64,000 nt of DNA from an uncultured Clostridia bacterium (GTDB lineage: Bacteria; Bacillota; Clostridia; Oscillospirales; Ruminococcaceae), in contig CANRDI010000006.1 in the NCBI GenBank assembly GCA_947629335.1, positions 1 to 64,000 on the forward strand, written 5' to 3'. Within the stretch, counting starts at the first letter, position 1. Every line of letters starts with the position of its first letter. The notes beneath the pieces are model-generated. The model did not search any database. It was not told the origin of the DNA and saw only the letters and a list, made by a program, of their open reading frames with translations. Position numbers and translations under genes: made by a program. Below are positions 7,806 through 15,558 of this stretch, one piece after another.

Positions 7806-8712
7806 AGTGGTTGAGGTACTGCAACGAGAGTTCGTCTATGTGTGGTATTACTTCACTGTTCAGCTCCGGCAGATTTTTGTTTACTGGGTTCTCGGAATGG
7901 TCGTCGGCTCGCTGGTTTCGGTGTTCGCAAAGGACGCTATCCACAACGCCTTTGACCGTATTCGGGATAAAAAGTGGGGTTTGTGGGGAGTCGTTCCTGC
8001 AAGCCTTTTGGGGATAGCTTCGCCGCTTTGTATGTACGGCACGATACCCATTGCCGCATCATTTTCAAAACACGGAATGCGGCACGATTGGCTTGCGGCA
8101 TTTATGATGTCAAGCGTTTTGCTGAACCCTCAGCTTATTATGTACTCCTCCGCTTTTGGAGCAACTGCGCTCGTAATTCGCATTGTATCTTGTGCGTTAT
8201 GCGGCATTGTCGCGGGAATTGTGGTGCATTTTTTCTACAAGGATAAGCCGTTTTTCAATTTCAAAGGCTTTGAGCCGAGAGCCAGCCACGACACTCACCC
8301 GAACCCGTTCCTGCGGTTTCTGTTCAATTTAGGCAGAAACATCAAGGCAACGGGATTGTGGTTTTTAGTGGGAGTATTGTTGTCTGCATTGTTTCAGCGA
8401 TATGTTCCCGCAGACAAATTCGCCGCTTTATTCGGTAAAGCAAACGAGGGTTTCGGCGTACTTATGGCGGCGACAATCGGCGTTCCGCTGTACGCCTGCG
8501 GCGGAGGAACAATTCCGCTTATCCGCGAATGGCTGTCAATGGGCATGAGCATGGGCAGCGCCTCGGCGTTTATGATAACGGGTCCTGCGACAAAGATCAC
8601 CAACCTCGGCGCGCTGAAAATCGTCCTCGGAATAAAACGGTTTTTGCTTTATCTCGCCTTTGTAATGGCATTTTCTCTGGTGACGGGATTGCTTGTCAAT
8701 CTGATCATATAA
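7798..8712 (+). CDS. ArsP-type predicted permease (PF03773 family)
   Basis: A 304-residue integral membrane protein with about eight hydrophobic segments and a soluble loop near the middle (residues ~150-170). The two halves resemble each other: SPLCMYGTIPIAASF with NPQLIMYSSAFGA in the first, and GVPLYACGGGTIPLIREW with ITGPATKITNLGAL in the second. This is typical of the ArsP/DUF318 permease family, which exports organoarsenicals or other soft metal(loid)s in known cases. The start is an ATG overlapping the end of the DUF362 gene. The cysteines in the two halves could take part in substrate binding. Substrate here is unknown. Confidence 0.82.
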   Translation: MNEVVEVLQREFVYVWYYFTVQLRQIFVYWVLGMVVGSLVSVFAKDAIHNAFDRIRDKKWGLWGVVPASLLGIASPLCMYGTIPIAASFSKHGMRHDWLAAFMMSSVLLNPQLIMYSSAFGATALVIRIVSCALCGIVAGIVVHFFYKDKPFFNFKGFEPRASHDTHPNPFLRFLFNLGRNIKATGLWFLVGVLLSALFQRYVPADKFAALFGKANEGFGVLMAATIGVPLYACGGGTIPLIREWLSMGMSMGSASAFMITGPATKITNLGALKIVLGIKRFLLYLAFVMAFSLVTGLLVNLII

Positions 8713-8736
8713 AATAAGAAAAAAGGAGTTTTTATT

Positions 8737-9306
8737 ATGGCAAACACAACAATTTTGAAAAGCGCGGCAAAGCCGCAGTTGTCCATCAAAGTGCAGGCGA
8801 TTGCAACGCTCGTGGCAATTGTCGGAGCGGTGGCAGTACCGCAGATTTTCCACGTTTTAGGCGCGGTATCTGGTGTGGGGACATCGCTCGGAGAAACATT
8901 TTTACCTATGCACCTTCCGATAATTTTAGTCGGACTGCTTGCAGGACCGTATGCGGGAGCGATCGCGGGACTTTTAGGGCCGCTTTGCAGCTTTGCACTT
9001 TCGGGAATGCCCGGAGTGATGATGCTGCCGTTTATGATGATTGAGTTGTGCATTTACGGCTTAACAGCGGGCATTTTGCGGAATGTAAAACTGCCGACAA
9101 TCGTTAAGGTCGTTATAGCGCAAGTCGCAGGACGTGCGGTGCGCGCGGGCGCAATTCTGCTTGGAGTTTTCGTTTTCGGCAGCAAAGTAAACATTTCGAC
9201 AATTTGGACGAGCATAGGAACTGGATTGTTCGGACTTGCGTTACAATGGGCGTTGTTGCCGCTTATCGTTTATCGCGTGGAGAATTTGAAGAAAAATGAC
9301 AACTGA
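8737..9306 (+). CDS. ECF transporter S component
   Basis: A 189-residue membrane protein with five or six hydrophobic helices and a Gly/Ala-rich pattern (GLLAGPYAGAIAGLLGPLCSFAL) typical of substrate-binding S components of energy-coupling-factor transporters. No ECF ATPase or T component is in the window, so it would use a shared module encoded elsewhere. RBS AAAAGGAG is near 8720. Given the flavin-dependent neighbours, a flavin or flavin precursor is a reasonable guess for the substrate, but nothing in the sequence decides it. The 3' end overlaps the next gene by 11 bases. Confidence 0.8.
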   Translation: MANTTILKSAAKPQLSIKVQAIATLVAIVGAVAVPQIFHVLGAVSGVGTSLGETFLPMHLPIILVGLLAGPYAGAIAGLLGPLCSFALSGMPGVMMLPFMMIELCIYGLTAGILRNVKLPTIVKVVIAQVAGRAVRAGAILLGVFVFGSKVNISTIWTSIGTGLFGLALQWALLPLIVYRVENLKKNDN

Positions 9307-9724
9307 TTTTGAGCGCGCGAAAACCTTGCTTTCTGATAACAACTACACCTGCGTTTTGTGCAAGAACGATAAAATAATTACAAGCACAAAGCGCGGTGTA
9401 AAGCCGCTTGTGGAGCTCGTTGACAGCTCTGAAAATCTGAACGGATTTTCGGCTGCCGATAAAATAGTCGGAAAAGCGGCGGCATTGCTTTACGTTTTGT
9501 TGGGCGTGAAAGAGGTTTACGCGCAGGTTTTAAGTCGTGCAGGAGCGGAAGTTTTCTCAAAATACAAAATTGCCTGCGAATACGGCGAGCTTACCGAGAA
9601 CATCATCAACCGAAACGGCGACGGAATTTGCCCAATGGAAAAGGCGGTGCAGGAAATTGACGACCCTGCTTTGGGACTAAAAGCGATGAGGAATAAACTC
9701 GCTATGATTTCAAGGACAAAATAA
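9296..9724 (+). CDS. DUF1893 domain protein
   Basis: A 142-residue soluble protein matching DUF1893 in its layout: FERAKTLLSDNNYTCVLCKND, a central GFSAADKIVGKAAALLYVLLGVKEVYA segment, and a C-terminal CPMEKAVQE. The family is often linked to anaerobic redox loci. The fold is thought to be cytidine-deaminase-like without the full catalytic set. The start overlaps the ECF gene by 11 bases. It is the last gene of the operon and is followed at once by a terminator. Function is unknown. Confidence 0.82.
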   Translation: MTTDFERAKTLLSDNNYTCVLCKNDKIITSTKRGVKPLVELVDSSENLNGFSAADKIVGKAAALLYVLLGVKEVYAQVLSRAGAEVFSKYKIACEYGELTENIINRNGDGICPMEKAVQEIDDPALGLKAMRNKLAMISRTK

Positions 9725-9744
9725 GACATAGCAGAATACTGACA

Positions 9745-9776
9745 GCACTCGGAAGAAATTTCGGGTGCTTTTCTTT
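9745..9776 (+). terminator. Rho-independent terminator of redox operon
   Basis: GCACTCG (9745-9751) pairs with CGGGTGC (9762-9768), including one G-U pair, and is followed by TTTTCTTTT. It lies 20 bases after the DUF1893 stop codon. Confidence 0.8.
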
Positions 9777-9876
9777 TCAGCATTGTCGAAATTTTGTAGC
9801 ATTTTCAACAATTTGTCGCAAAAGGGCGCAAAAAGTAACTTTTGGAATAAATCGTGGAAAATGGACAGGCTTTTTA

Positions 9877-9919
9877 CCAGAAATTGGACATAGACACTTC
9901 TGGGAAATAATGGTATAAT
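9877..9919 (+). promoter_or_regulatory. Promoter of the structured RNA
   Basis: TAGACA (9891-9896), 17 bp, TATAAT (9914-9919), with an extended -10 TGG directly upstream. An inverted repeat CCAGAA (9877-9882)/TTCTGG (9898-9903) brackets the -35 element and may be an operator. No ribosome site or start codon follows within the transcript. Confidence 0.7.
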
Positions 9920-9925
9920 GATGTT

Positions 9926-10426
9926 AGTGAGGGACAAGCCGCCTAGGACTATGTTGGGTCTTACAAGCTAAAGCAACGGACTTTCCTAAAAGGGCGGCTA
10001 TCCTGAACTTACGTTCTTTGACAATTGAATAGCAAAGCAAATACAAAAGTTGCAAGTCGGGGTTTACTGAACCCGTAGCCGCGCGAAGATGTTTCTGCTG
10101 TCAAATTCCAAGAGGAACGCATATACCCGTTGTGAAATAATGCAGTCGAGAATGACTTTTTGGGCGTGAGTTTGCGTGAGCGAATTTGACAGTTAGCCGA
10201 AAGCCGAACGCAGTCGGTAAGTAGTAAAGGAACGAGCGATAGGCGGCTTGCAATATAATGATACTTCCGGTGACGGCTGACCCATAAGAATGAGCAGAGG
10301 TGAAAGTCCTATGTGCGGGCGAATGTTCCGTTGGAACACTCTGCGACACTACCCGCTGTTTGCTTTGAGAAGATAACGGAATTAAACGGGTCGGACTGCG
10401 AAAAAATCCGTCCGACCTGTTTTAAT
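9926..10426 (+). ncRNA. Candidate ~500-nt structured non-coding RNA
   Basis: A stretch with its own promoter and terminator and no sensible reading frame. Pairings visible by eye: an 11-bp perfect stem CTGTCAAATTC (10098-10108)/GAATTTGACAG (10182-10192); a nine-base long-range pairing AAGCCGCCT (9936-9944)/AGGCGGCTT (10241-10249), competing with a local partner at 9993-9999; GCAGAG (10294-10299)/CTCTGC (10339-10344) enclosing TGTTCC/GGAACA (10324-10338); and CGGGGTT (10058-10064)/AACCCG (10070-10075). I could not match it to RNase P RNA, tmRNA, SRP RNA or 6S RNA. Some words (AGCCGAACGCA, GTGAAAGTCC) recall group II introns, but their order is wrong for an intron. It may be one of the large ornate bacterial RNAs or a new family. 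Confidence 0.55.
10387..10425 (+). terminator. Terminator of the structured RNA
   Basis: CGGGTCGGAC (10387-10396) pairs with GTCCGACCTG (10410-10419), with one G-U pair, followed by TTTTAATA. The U-run is short but the ten-base stem is strong. Confidence 0.75.
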
Positions 10427-10573
10427 ATAATTATTTACACAAAAGAATACAAAGTTGATATGTATCAATTCTACTGAAAACGAACCCTTTGTCTGCTAAA
10501 GAAATTCTTAACTTTTGCATTGTTAAAATAGATGCGTACCGAAAGAGTAGTCTGGCTCGTGGTATTCTTATGG

Positions 10574-10861
10574 TTATTTTTGATTTTTCTTAAATTCGTC
10601 CATTTCCATGCTAACAAAACTTGAAATCATTTCTCTATAAAGAAATTCAACCATATCGGAATTTGCGCCATATCCCATTGCTTTTTCTCTCACTCTTTTG
10701 ATAACGATTTCAACACGATTAGGTGCTTTTACACCGTTTTCGCTCTTTTTAAAAGACGAAGCCTTTTTTACATAATCTGTTCTCTCCGCTATCAGTTTAA
10801 TGATTTCAATATCTATTCTGTCGATTTTAGAATGAACCTTTTCCAAACTTGAACATATCAT
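10574..10861 (-). CDS. Chorismate mutase (AroQ-type, stand-alone)
   Basis: A 95-residue all-alpha protein with the type II chorismate mutase pattern: IDRIDIEIIKLIAERTDYVKKA, then KAPNRVEIVIKRVREKA, then a C-terminal helix. It converts chorismate to prephenate, the branch point to Phe and Tyr. Some proteins of this look are isochorismate-pyruvate lyases. RBS GGAGG lies directly upstream (plus-strand CCTCC near 10869). It stands alone in minus orientation between a structured RNA and a dead recombinase, away from any aromatic pathway genes. Its role is therefore uncertain. Confidence 0.82.
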   Translation of the reverse strand: MICSSLEKVHSKIDRIDIEIIKLIAERTDYVKKASSFKKSENGVKAPNRVEIVIKRVREKAMGYGANSDMVEFLYREMISSFVSMEMDEFKKNQK

Positions 10862-10908
10862 AAAATTACCTCCAAATACTTTACTAATGCCTGCCTACTA
10901 TATCTGTA

Positions 10909-10937
10909 ATTATACATCATCAGCATCAAAAAGTCAA
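10909..10937 (-). promoter_or_regulatory. Promoter of chorismate mutase gene
   Basis: On the minus strand, TTGACT (10932-10937), 17 bp, TATAAT (10909-10914). The -35 overlaps the first bases of the recombinase relic. Confidence 0.7.
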
Positions 10938-11690
10938 CCGCAAATTATCCCCAACATGCACGAGCCGATAAATGACAGGGACACGTTTGAGTTGGTTAAG
11001 AAAATTCGGAATGGCAGGCGGCGCAACATTCGGCACAATTATCAGATACCGATTTTGTCGGGGCATTTGTTCTGAGCGGACTGCGGGCAAAAACTCTACT
11101 ATATTCAACCGCCTAAACAAGCCGAATACTACTGTTGTTCGGGTTACCAAAAGCACGAGGCGTGTACGGGACATCATATCCGCGCTGATGTGGTTGAGCA
11201 ATTGTTGTTAGTGCAGATAAACCGCGTAATGAACTATGTTTCGGAGTTTGAGGAGGAATTCACAAGGCAGGCAATGGAATGCGGAAACGCTGAACAGCAA
11301 AAGCTGACAAGCTCCTTAAAAAAGACTGCTGACACGGCAAAACGCTGCCTGTTGGCAATTTACAGTGTGCAGTGAATAGTAGTATCCGTCTGTGACGGAT
11401 TATTTAGATTGTCTGCAAATTTATTGGCAACTTATCCTCTTTATGACAATCTAAATTCGTTCGCACACGCGAACGCACCGCTTACTGTTCACTATTAACT
11501 GTAAACTGTCGACTGCTGACAAACCGATGGAACGAGGTTTGTCACGCTCGTGAGGAAATATTCGCACATCGGCGAGCTTACACCGCAAATCCCTAATGAG
11601 TTTATCGACAAAGTAACCGTTCTCCAAGCCGAAAAGGTGGACGACAAACGCCAATAGAAGATCGACGTTTATTTCAACGGCGTTGAGTAA
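10935..11690 (+). pseudogene. Dead large serine recombinase (C-terminal part)
   Basis: The frame encodes IIPNMHEPINDRDTFELVKKIRNGRRR, the recombinase-domain segment of Tn4451/TnpX-like large serine integrases. It then runs into TGA at 11073-11075, exactly where LF-Cys-ADCG (first zinc-ribbon Cys) is expected. After the stop, ADCGQKLYY and YCCSGYQKHEACTGHHIR continue the zinc ribbon, followed by the coiled coil to 11375. A 148-bp foldback element interrupts the gene. Homology resumes in the same frame at 11523 (FVTLVRKYSHIGELTPQ), with further stops TAG 11655 and TAA 11688. The catalytic Ser domain is absent. It marks one end of a decayed mobile element. Confidence 0.8.
11362..11509. mobile_element. 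Foldback/MITE-like insertion in recombinase relic
   Basis: Terminal inverted repeats of 19 bp (11362-11380 and 11491-11509) match at 16 positions. Inside are three further perfect hairpins: ATCCGTC/GACGGAT (11384-11400), TTTAGATTGTC/GACAATCTAAA (11403-11455) and CGTTCGC/GCGAACG (11458-11475). The element has no reading frame. It separates two parts of the serine recombinase relic, so it is probably an inserted non-autonomous element. Confidence 0.65.
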
Positions 11691-11815
11691 ATCAAACCCG
11701 ACGCACAAAAAAAGTCCGAAATAACCGATTCCCTTGTGTAATGTCACATTGCAGAGAGACTTCCCCTGATTTTAGTTATATTATTAAAATAATATTCAAA
11801 CTTTACAAATTATAA

Positions 11816-11844
11816 TTGACATTTATCCGAATTTGTGGTATAAT
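11816..11844 (+). promoter_or_regulatory. Promoter for OB-fold lipoprotein gene
   Basis: TTGACA (11816-11821), 17 bp, TATAAT (11839-11844), with an extended -10 (TGG). It lies about 100 bases upstream of the start codon. Confidence 0.8.
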
Positions 11845-11945
11845 TTATTGTAGCAAATGCCGAAATAACATGAATTTTGGTTTTATACCATGCGGGAATT
11901 ATGATAATACAGCTTTTTATCTGACTATCAAGGGACTATGACAAA

Positions 11946-12782
11946 ATGAAAATGAAGAATATTTTAGCGGTGCTTTTGTGTGCCTGCCTGCTTGGCGGAT
12001 GTTTTTCAAATGCAGGAGCAGACGCGCCGTTTTCGCTTGCAGATATTGAAAACAATACGATCTATTCTATAGACGATTTTTGCAGATTATTTGAAGCTGA
12101 TAAGGATTTCTCATTAAATAACAACGGAAAAATTTTTGCTGTCTTAGGCATTATAAAAAACAACAGCGATATTGATACAGAAAGCGTCAATCTTACAAGC
12201 AGCTTTATTTCAAAAAATTGGGGCAAATACTACAAACTCTCCTGTAAGTTTGCCGATAAAAGCATTATTGAGGAACTTAAAGCGGGTGACGCCGTTATAA
12301 TAAGCGGAAATCTGTTTTCTGCATCTACGAGCGGAATTATATTACAGAATTGTGTCCTGATATCGGCAGATCATGCGATATCTGACAGCATTGACAAGAA
12401 CTTGCCGAATGATGTTCCCAAAACGGACGGATCTTCGTCTGTTATGATCGAAAGCTCCTCTTCCCTGCCGTCTTCATTTGAGTCTTCAAGCTCTGTTGTC
12501 GGCAGTTCAAAAGCCTCTGCTTCTTCAAATTCCTCATCTCAGAGCAACAAAAGCTCACCCGCTCAAACGCAATCCTCGAACGTTCAAAGCAGTTCCATGC
12601 TCTCAAGCAGTACAAATAAACAAGATGTGACCCAATATGTGCTTAACACTTCGACCAAAAAATTTCATTTGCCTACTTGCAGTTCCGTCAAGAAAATCAA
12701 ACCTGAAAATTATGCTACAATTGACAGCAGAGACAGCGCAATCGCACAAGGTTACAGCCCATGTAAGAACTGCAATCCGTGA
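11946..12782 (+). CDS. Lipoprotein with OB-fold-like and Ada-type metal-binding domains
   Basis: This protein has 278 residues. The signal peptide ends at lipobox LGGC (Cys19). Residues ~25-140 (YSIDDFCRLFEADKDF...LKAGDAVIISGNLF) look like the OB-fold tRNA_anti-like domain common in Firmicutes lipoproteins. A Ser-rich linker follows (~155-225). The last ~45 residues (VLNTSTKKFHLPTC, SRDSAIAQGYSPCKNC) form a small zinc-binding module of the type seen after Ada-like and competence-nuclease domains. It is a single-gene unit with its own promoter and terminator. A surface-anchored protein of unknown function. The start is the first Met; the ribosome site is weak. Confidence 0.75.
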   Translation: MKMKNILAVLLCACLLGGCFSNAGADAPFSLADIENNTIYSIDDFCRLFEADKDFSLNNNGKIFAVLGIIKNNSDIDTESVNLTSSFISKNWGKYYKLSCKFADKSIIEELKAGDAVIISGNLFSASTSGIILQNCVLISADHAISDSIDKNLPNDVPKTDGSSSVMIESSSSLPSSFESSSSVVGSSKASASSNSSSQSNKSSPAQTQSSNVQSSSMLSSSTNKQDVTQYVLNTSTKKFHLPTCSSVKKIKPENYATIDSRDSAIAQGYSPCKNCNP

Positions 12783-12841
12783 TATGAAGGACTGTCATTT
12801 TTACCCGTTCTCAAAAACTAAGATAATCAATGAAAAATATA

Positions 12842-12875
12842 AAGCGGCTGAGAAAGATCTTAGCCGCTTTTGCTT
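12842..12875 (+). terminator. Rho-independent terminator
   Basis: AAGCGGCT (12842-12849) pairs perfectly with AGCCGCTT (12862-12869), followed by TTGCTT. From here to 13097 the DNA is AT-rich and holds no gene that I can see. Confidence 0.8.
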
Positions 12876-13097
12876 ATGCTGAAAGATTATTTTATTCTGT
12901 CGGTAAATGCACATTAAATTATGCTGTATAATGCATTAGTACTTTAAGATGCTTTACTTGTAACTTTTTATCCGTAACTTTTCTTGATATAAATTTCCGA
13001 TAAATGCTGAGCAAAACAAGTATAAAATCGCTCTCACGCAAGTCCGAATTACAAACATTATTAAATCTTGATGTTGTTGACTTCTCGCCTCTGACTG

Positions 13098-15545
13098 CTA
13101 CTCTTCGCTTCTTATCTGTTCGACAAGCGACTGTTTTTTAAGTCTGTAATGCGGTATGAACGACGCTAAAAGCGCAAGCACATACGTCGGTATCAATGCA
13201 ATGACAACTTTTAAAAGCGGCTCTGTAAACAATATCACAACGTTTTCAAAAATCTCAGAAAATCCGCCGCCCGCATTCTGACTTAACATTGAAACAAAAC
13301 CGACTGTCGCGCCCGAAATAAGCTCACAGCAGATAACCGCGGAAATTCCCGCGACAAATACATACTGAAGGCACTCTAAGATCATCATTTTATTGAGCTG
13401 TTTTTCGGACATACCTATACAGCAAAGCGACGCAAACTCGCCTTTGCGGTTTATAATGCCTGTGGAAAGAATGTTTATCATATTTATCACCGCAATAAGC
13501 GCGAACATTATATTTAAAGCGTTTGCGCCTATGTTTATCAGCGTGATTGTCGCGCGAAGCTTTCTGGCGACTTCAAAATGGTCGCTGAAGCGGAAGAAAC
13601 AATCTCTGTTTTTGTTGTAAAATTCCTCAACCTTATTAAAATTATCGGGATTTTTAAGGTCAACATAAATTGTAGATTCGGCAAATTCGTCTTTAAACAT
13701 TCTAAGCCGCGGGTCGCGCAAATACTCGCCGTTTTCATACGAATCCATCGTCCCGACAATGAAGTTTTCTCCCGTCCGAAGGACGTCATCCTGCACGGTA
13801 AATACACTTTCGATAAAATCCTGTGTGCATTTTTCTATGTTGTAAGATTTTACAACTTCCTTTTCATAGAAGTAATATGTGCTGTCATTATCATTGTCGC
13901 CATCGACGGGCTGAAACTCGTCGAGATATTCGGACTTTATCAGGTCGGCGCTGACCGAAGCTGATACTTCGGTCACGGGAATGTCAAGCTTATTTATCGG
14001 AGAGTTTGAGTACTGCCCGTCAAAATCCAAAAGAACATACGAATTGTTTTTCGTAAGCTGTTCATAAGAAACGGGCGGAGAATTTTTAAAAATATAACTG
14101 TACATTTCCTTGTTTACATACATCACGTTGGCGACATATCCGAAACCGTCCTCCGAGCGTTTCATTTCACTGTTGATGACATACATCATCGGCTCTTTGA
14201 ACAGATCGCTCTGGTTTATTTTATCAATTCCGTTTTTATATGAGAAAATCCCGTATTTCTGATTTCCTTCGGCACTTGTTGCCGGACTATTAGCTCCCGC
14301 GTCAAACTCAAATTCTGCGGCGGGCATTGAAGCTTTGTAACTGCCGCTTATGATATTCTCCGCAAATGACACCGCAACGGACGTTACCGCGAAAAGCGTT
14401 ATGGAAACGGTAAGCGACACGACCGACACCGCAAAGCGCTTTGGATTTCGGCGGTTGTTGCGCGCGGCAAGCTCTCCTTCCCAGCCGAAAATCTTTGCGA
14501 AAAGCTTGTTAAGTCCTTTTCCCGAGAGATTTTTTGTCCGCGCTTTTTCGATTTTCTTGGTGCGCGCATAAATGGATTCGATAGGCGGCTTTTTAACTAT
14601 GCGAAGTCCCGTGCCGTATGCCGAAAAAAACATCCACATAAGTCCTATGACCGCGCCGATTATGATAAGCACGGGCTTCACGTCAAAAACAATGCAGAAT
14701 TTTGCGTCCTCGGGAGTGAAAAATGCCTCGGGAAAACCGCTTTGCCAGAGAAGCAGATAGACAATATATGCCGCGCCTATGCCGAAGGCAATCCCGAGCG
14801 GTATTCCTATTACCGAAAGAAAAAGCGCCTCAAAGGTTATGATTTTGACGATTTGTTTTGGAGAAGCGCCGATAGACTGTAAAACTCCGAACTGACGTTC
14901 GCGCTCTTTCGAGGATATTTCAAACGCCGTGTCTATAAGCAGTCTGAGCGCGAATATTATAAACAGCATAAGCACGAATACCCCGCCTAAAATTATCGTC
15001 CACGGGAGAAGACTGCTGCTGTCCTTGGGGTCTACATTTGCAAGATTTCCGTAATAAACCATCAAGGGCTTTGAGAAATAATCATCAAGCGAATTTTCAT
15101 TTGAAAGATCGCCCGAGAAAAAACCGTTTTCCACAAGAAGCTCTTTGACCGCTTCTATTATGGTTTTTCCCGAGTTGAGCGGCATAAATTTTTCAAACAG
15201 AAGCGGAACATTTTTCTCCGCTATATAGCCGTATTCATCGGGTCGGTCATATTCATAGATACCGTTTTCGCCTTCTGTGTAATTGACTTTTCCGTATGTG
15301 CTTTCAAAAGCATTTATAAACGGCTCTATGCGGCTGAGCTCAGACTTGTCGCGGACTCTGTAATTCACCATTACATGATAAGGGCTGTCTTTATAGCTCG
15401 TCTGATACATACATTTCATAAACGTCGAAAGCGCCGTCATAAGAAACGTTATAAGCATAAGCGCCGCAGTTATGCTGCAAATAATAAGCGCGGAATGTCG
15501 CTTTTGCGATTTGATATAGCGAAAAGCAAGTTTTGTCGTAAACAT
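13098..15545 (-). CDS. ABC transporter permease, FtsX family (distal copy)
   Basis: An 815-residue permease with a TM helix at ~16-38, an extracytoplasmic domain (~45-170), an FtsX core of three TM helices (~180-315, with SSKERERQFGVLQSIGASPKQI), a further TM at ~375, a large extracytoplasmic domain (~400-655), and a second FtsX core at the C-terminus (FASLCCIGMSEKQLNKM). It is clearly paralogous to the permease at 16283 and separated from the ATPase gene by 13 bp. Transporters of this shape, next to a two-component system, usually act in cell-envelope stress or antimicrobial peptide detoxification. That role is inferred here. Confidence 0.88.
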   Translation of the reverse strand: MFTTKLAFRYIKSQKRHSALIICSITAALMLITFLMTALSTFMKCMYQTSYKDSPYHVMVNYRVRDKSELSRIEPFINAFESTYGKVNYTEGENGIYEYDRPDEYGYIAEKNVPLLFEKFMPLNSGKTIIEAVKELLVENGFFSGDLSNENSLDDYFSKPLMVYYGNLANVDPKDSSSLLPWTIILGGVFVLMLFIIFALRLLIDTAFEISSKERERQFGVLQSIGASPKQIVKIITFEALFLSVIGIPLGIAFGIGAAYIVYLLLWQSGFPEAFFTPEDAKFCIVFDVKPVLIIIGAVIGLMWMFFSAYGTGLRIVKKPPIESIYARTKKIEKARTKNLSGKGLNKLFAKIFGWEGELAARNNRRNPKRFAVSVVSLTVSITLFAVTSVAVSFAENIISGSYKASMPAAEFEFDAGANSPATSAEGNQKYGIFSYKNGIDKINQSDLFKEPMMYVINSEMKRSEDGFGYVANVMYVNKEMYSYIFKNSPPVSYEQLTKNNSYVLLDFDGQYSNSPINKLDIPVTEVSASVSADLIKSEYLDEFQPVDGDNDNDSTYYFYEKEVVKSYNIEKCTQDFIESVFTVQDDVLRTGENFIVGTMDSYENGEYLRDPRLRMFKDEFAESTIYVDLKNPDNFNKVEEFYNKNRDCFFRFSDHFEVARKLRATITLINIGANALNIMFALIAVINMINILSTGIINRKGEFASLCCIGMSEKQLNKMMILECLQYVFVAGISAVICCELISGATVGFVSMLSQNAGGGFSEIFENVVILFTEPLLKVVIALIPTYVLALLASFIPHYRLKKQSLVEQIRSEE

Positions 15546-15558
15546 TTTTCCGCCCCCT

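Noticed and set aside
9926..10426. Group II intron
   Set aside because: Words such as AGCCGAACGCA and GTGAAAGTCC recall intron domain I, but they appear in the wrong order. No domain V hairpin or reverse transcriptase is visible, and the unit has its own promoter and terminator.
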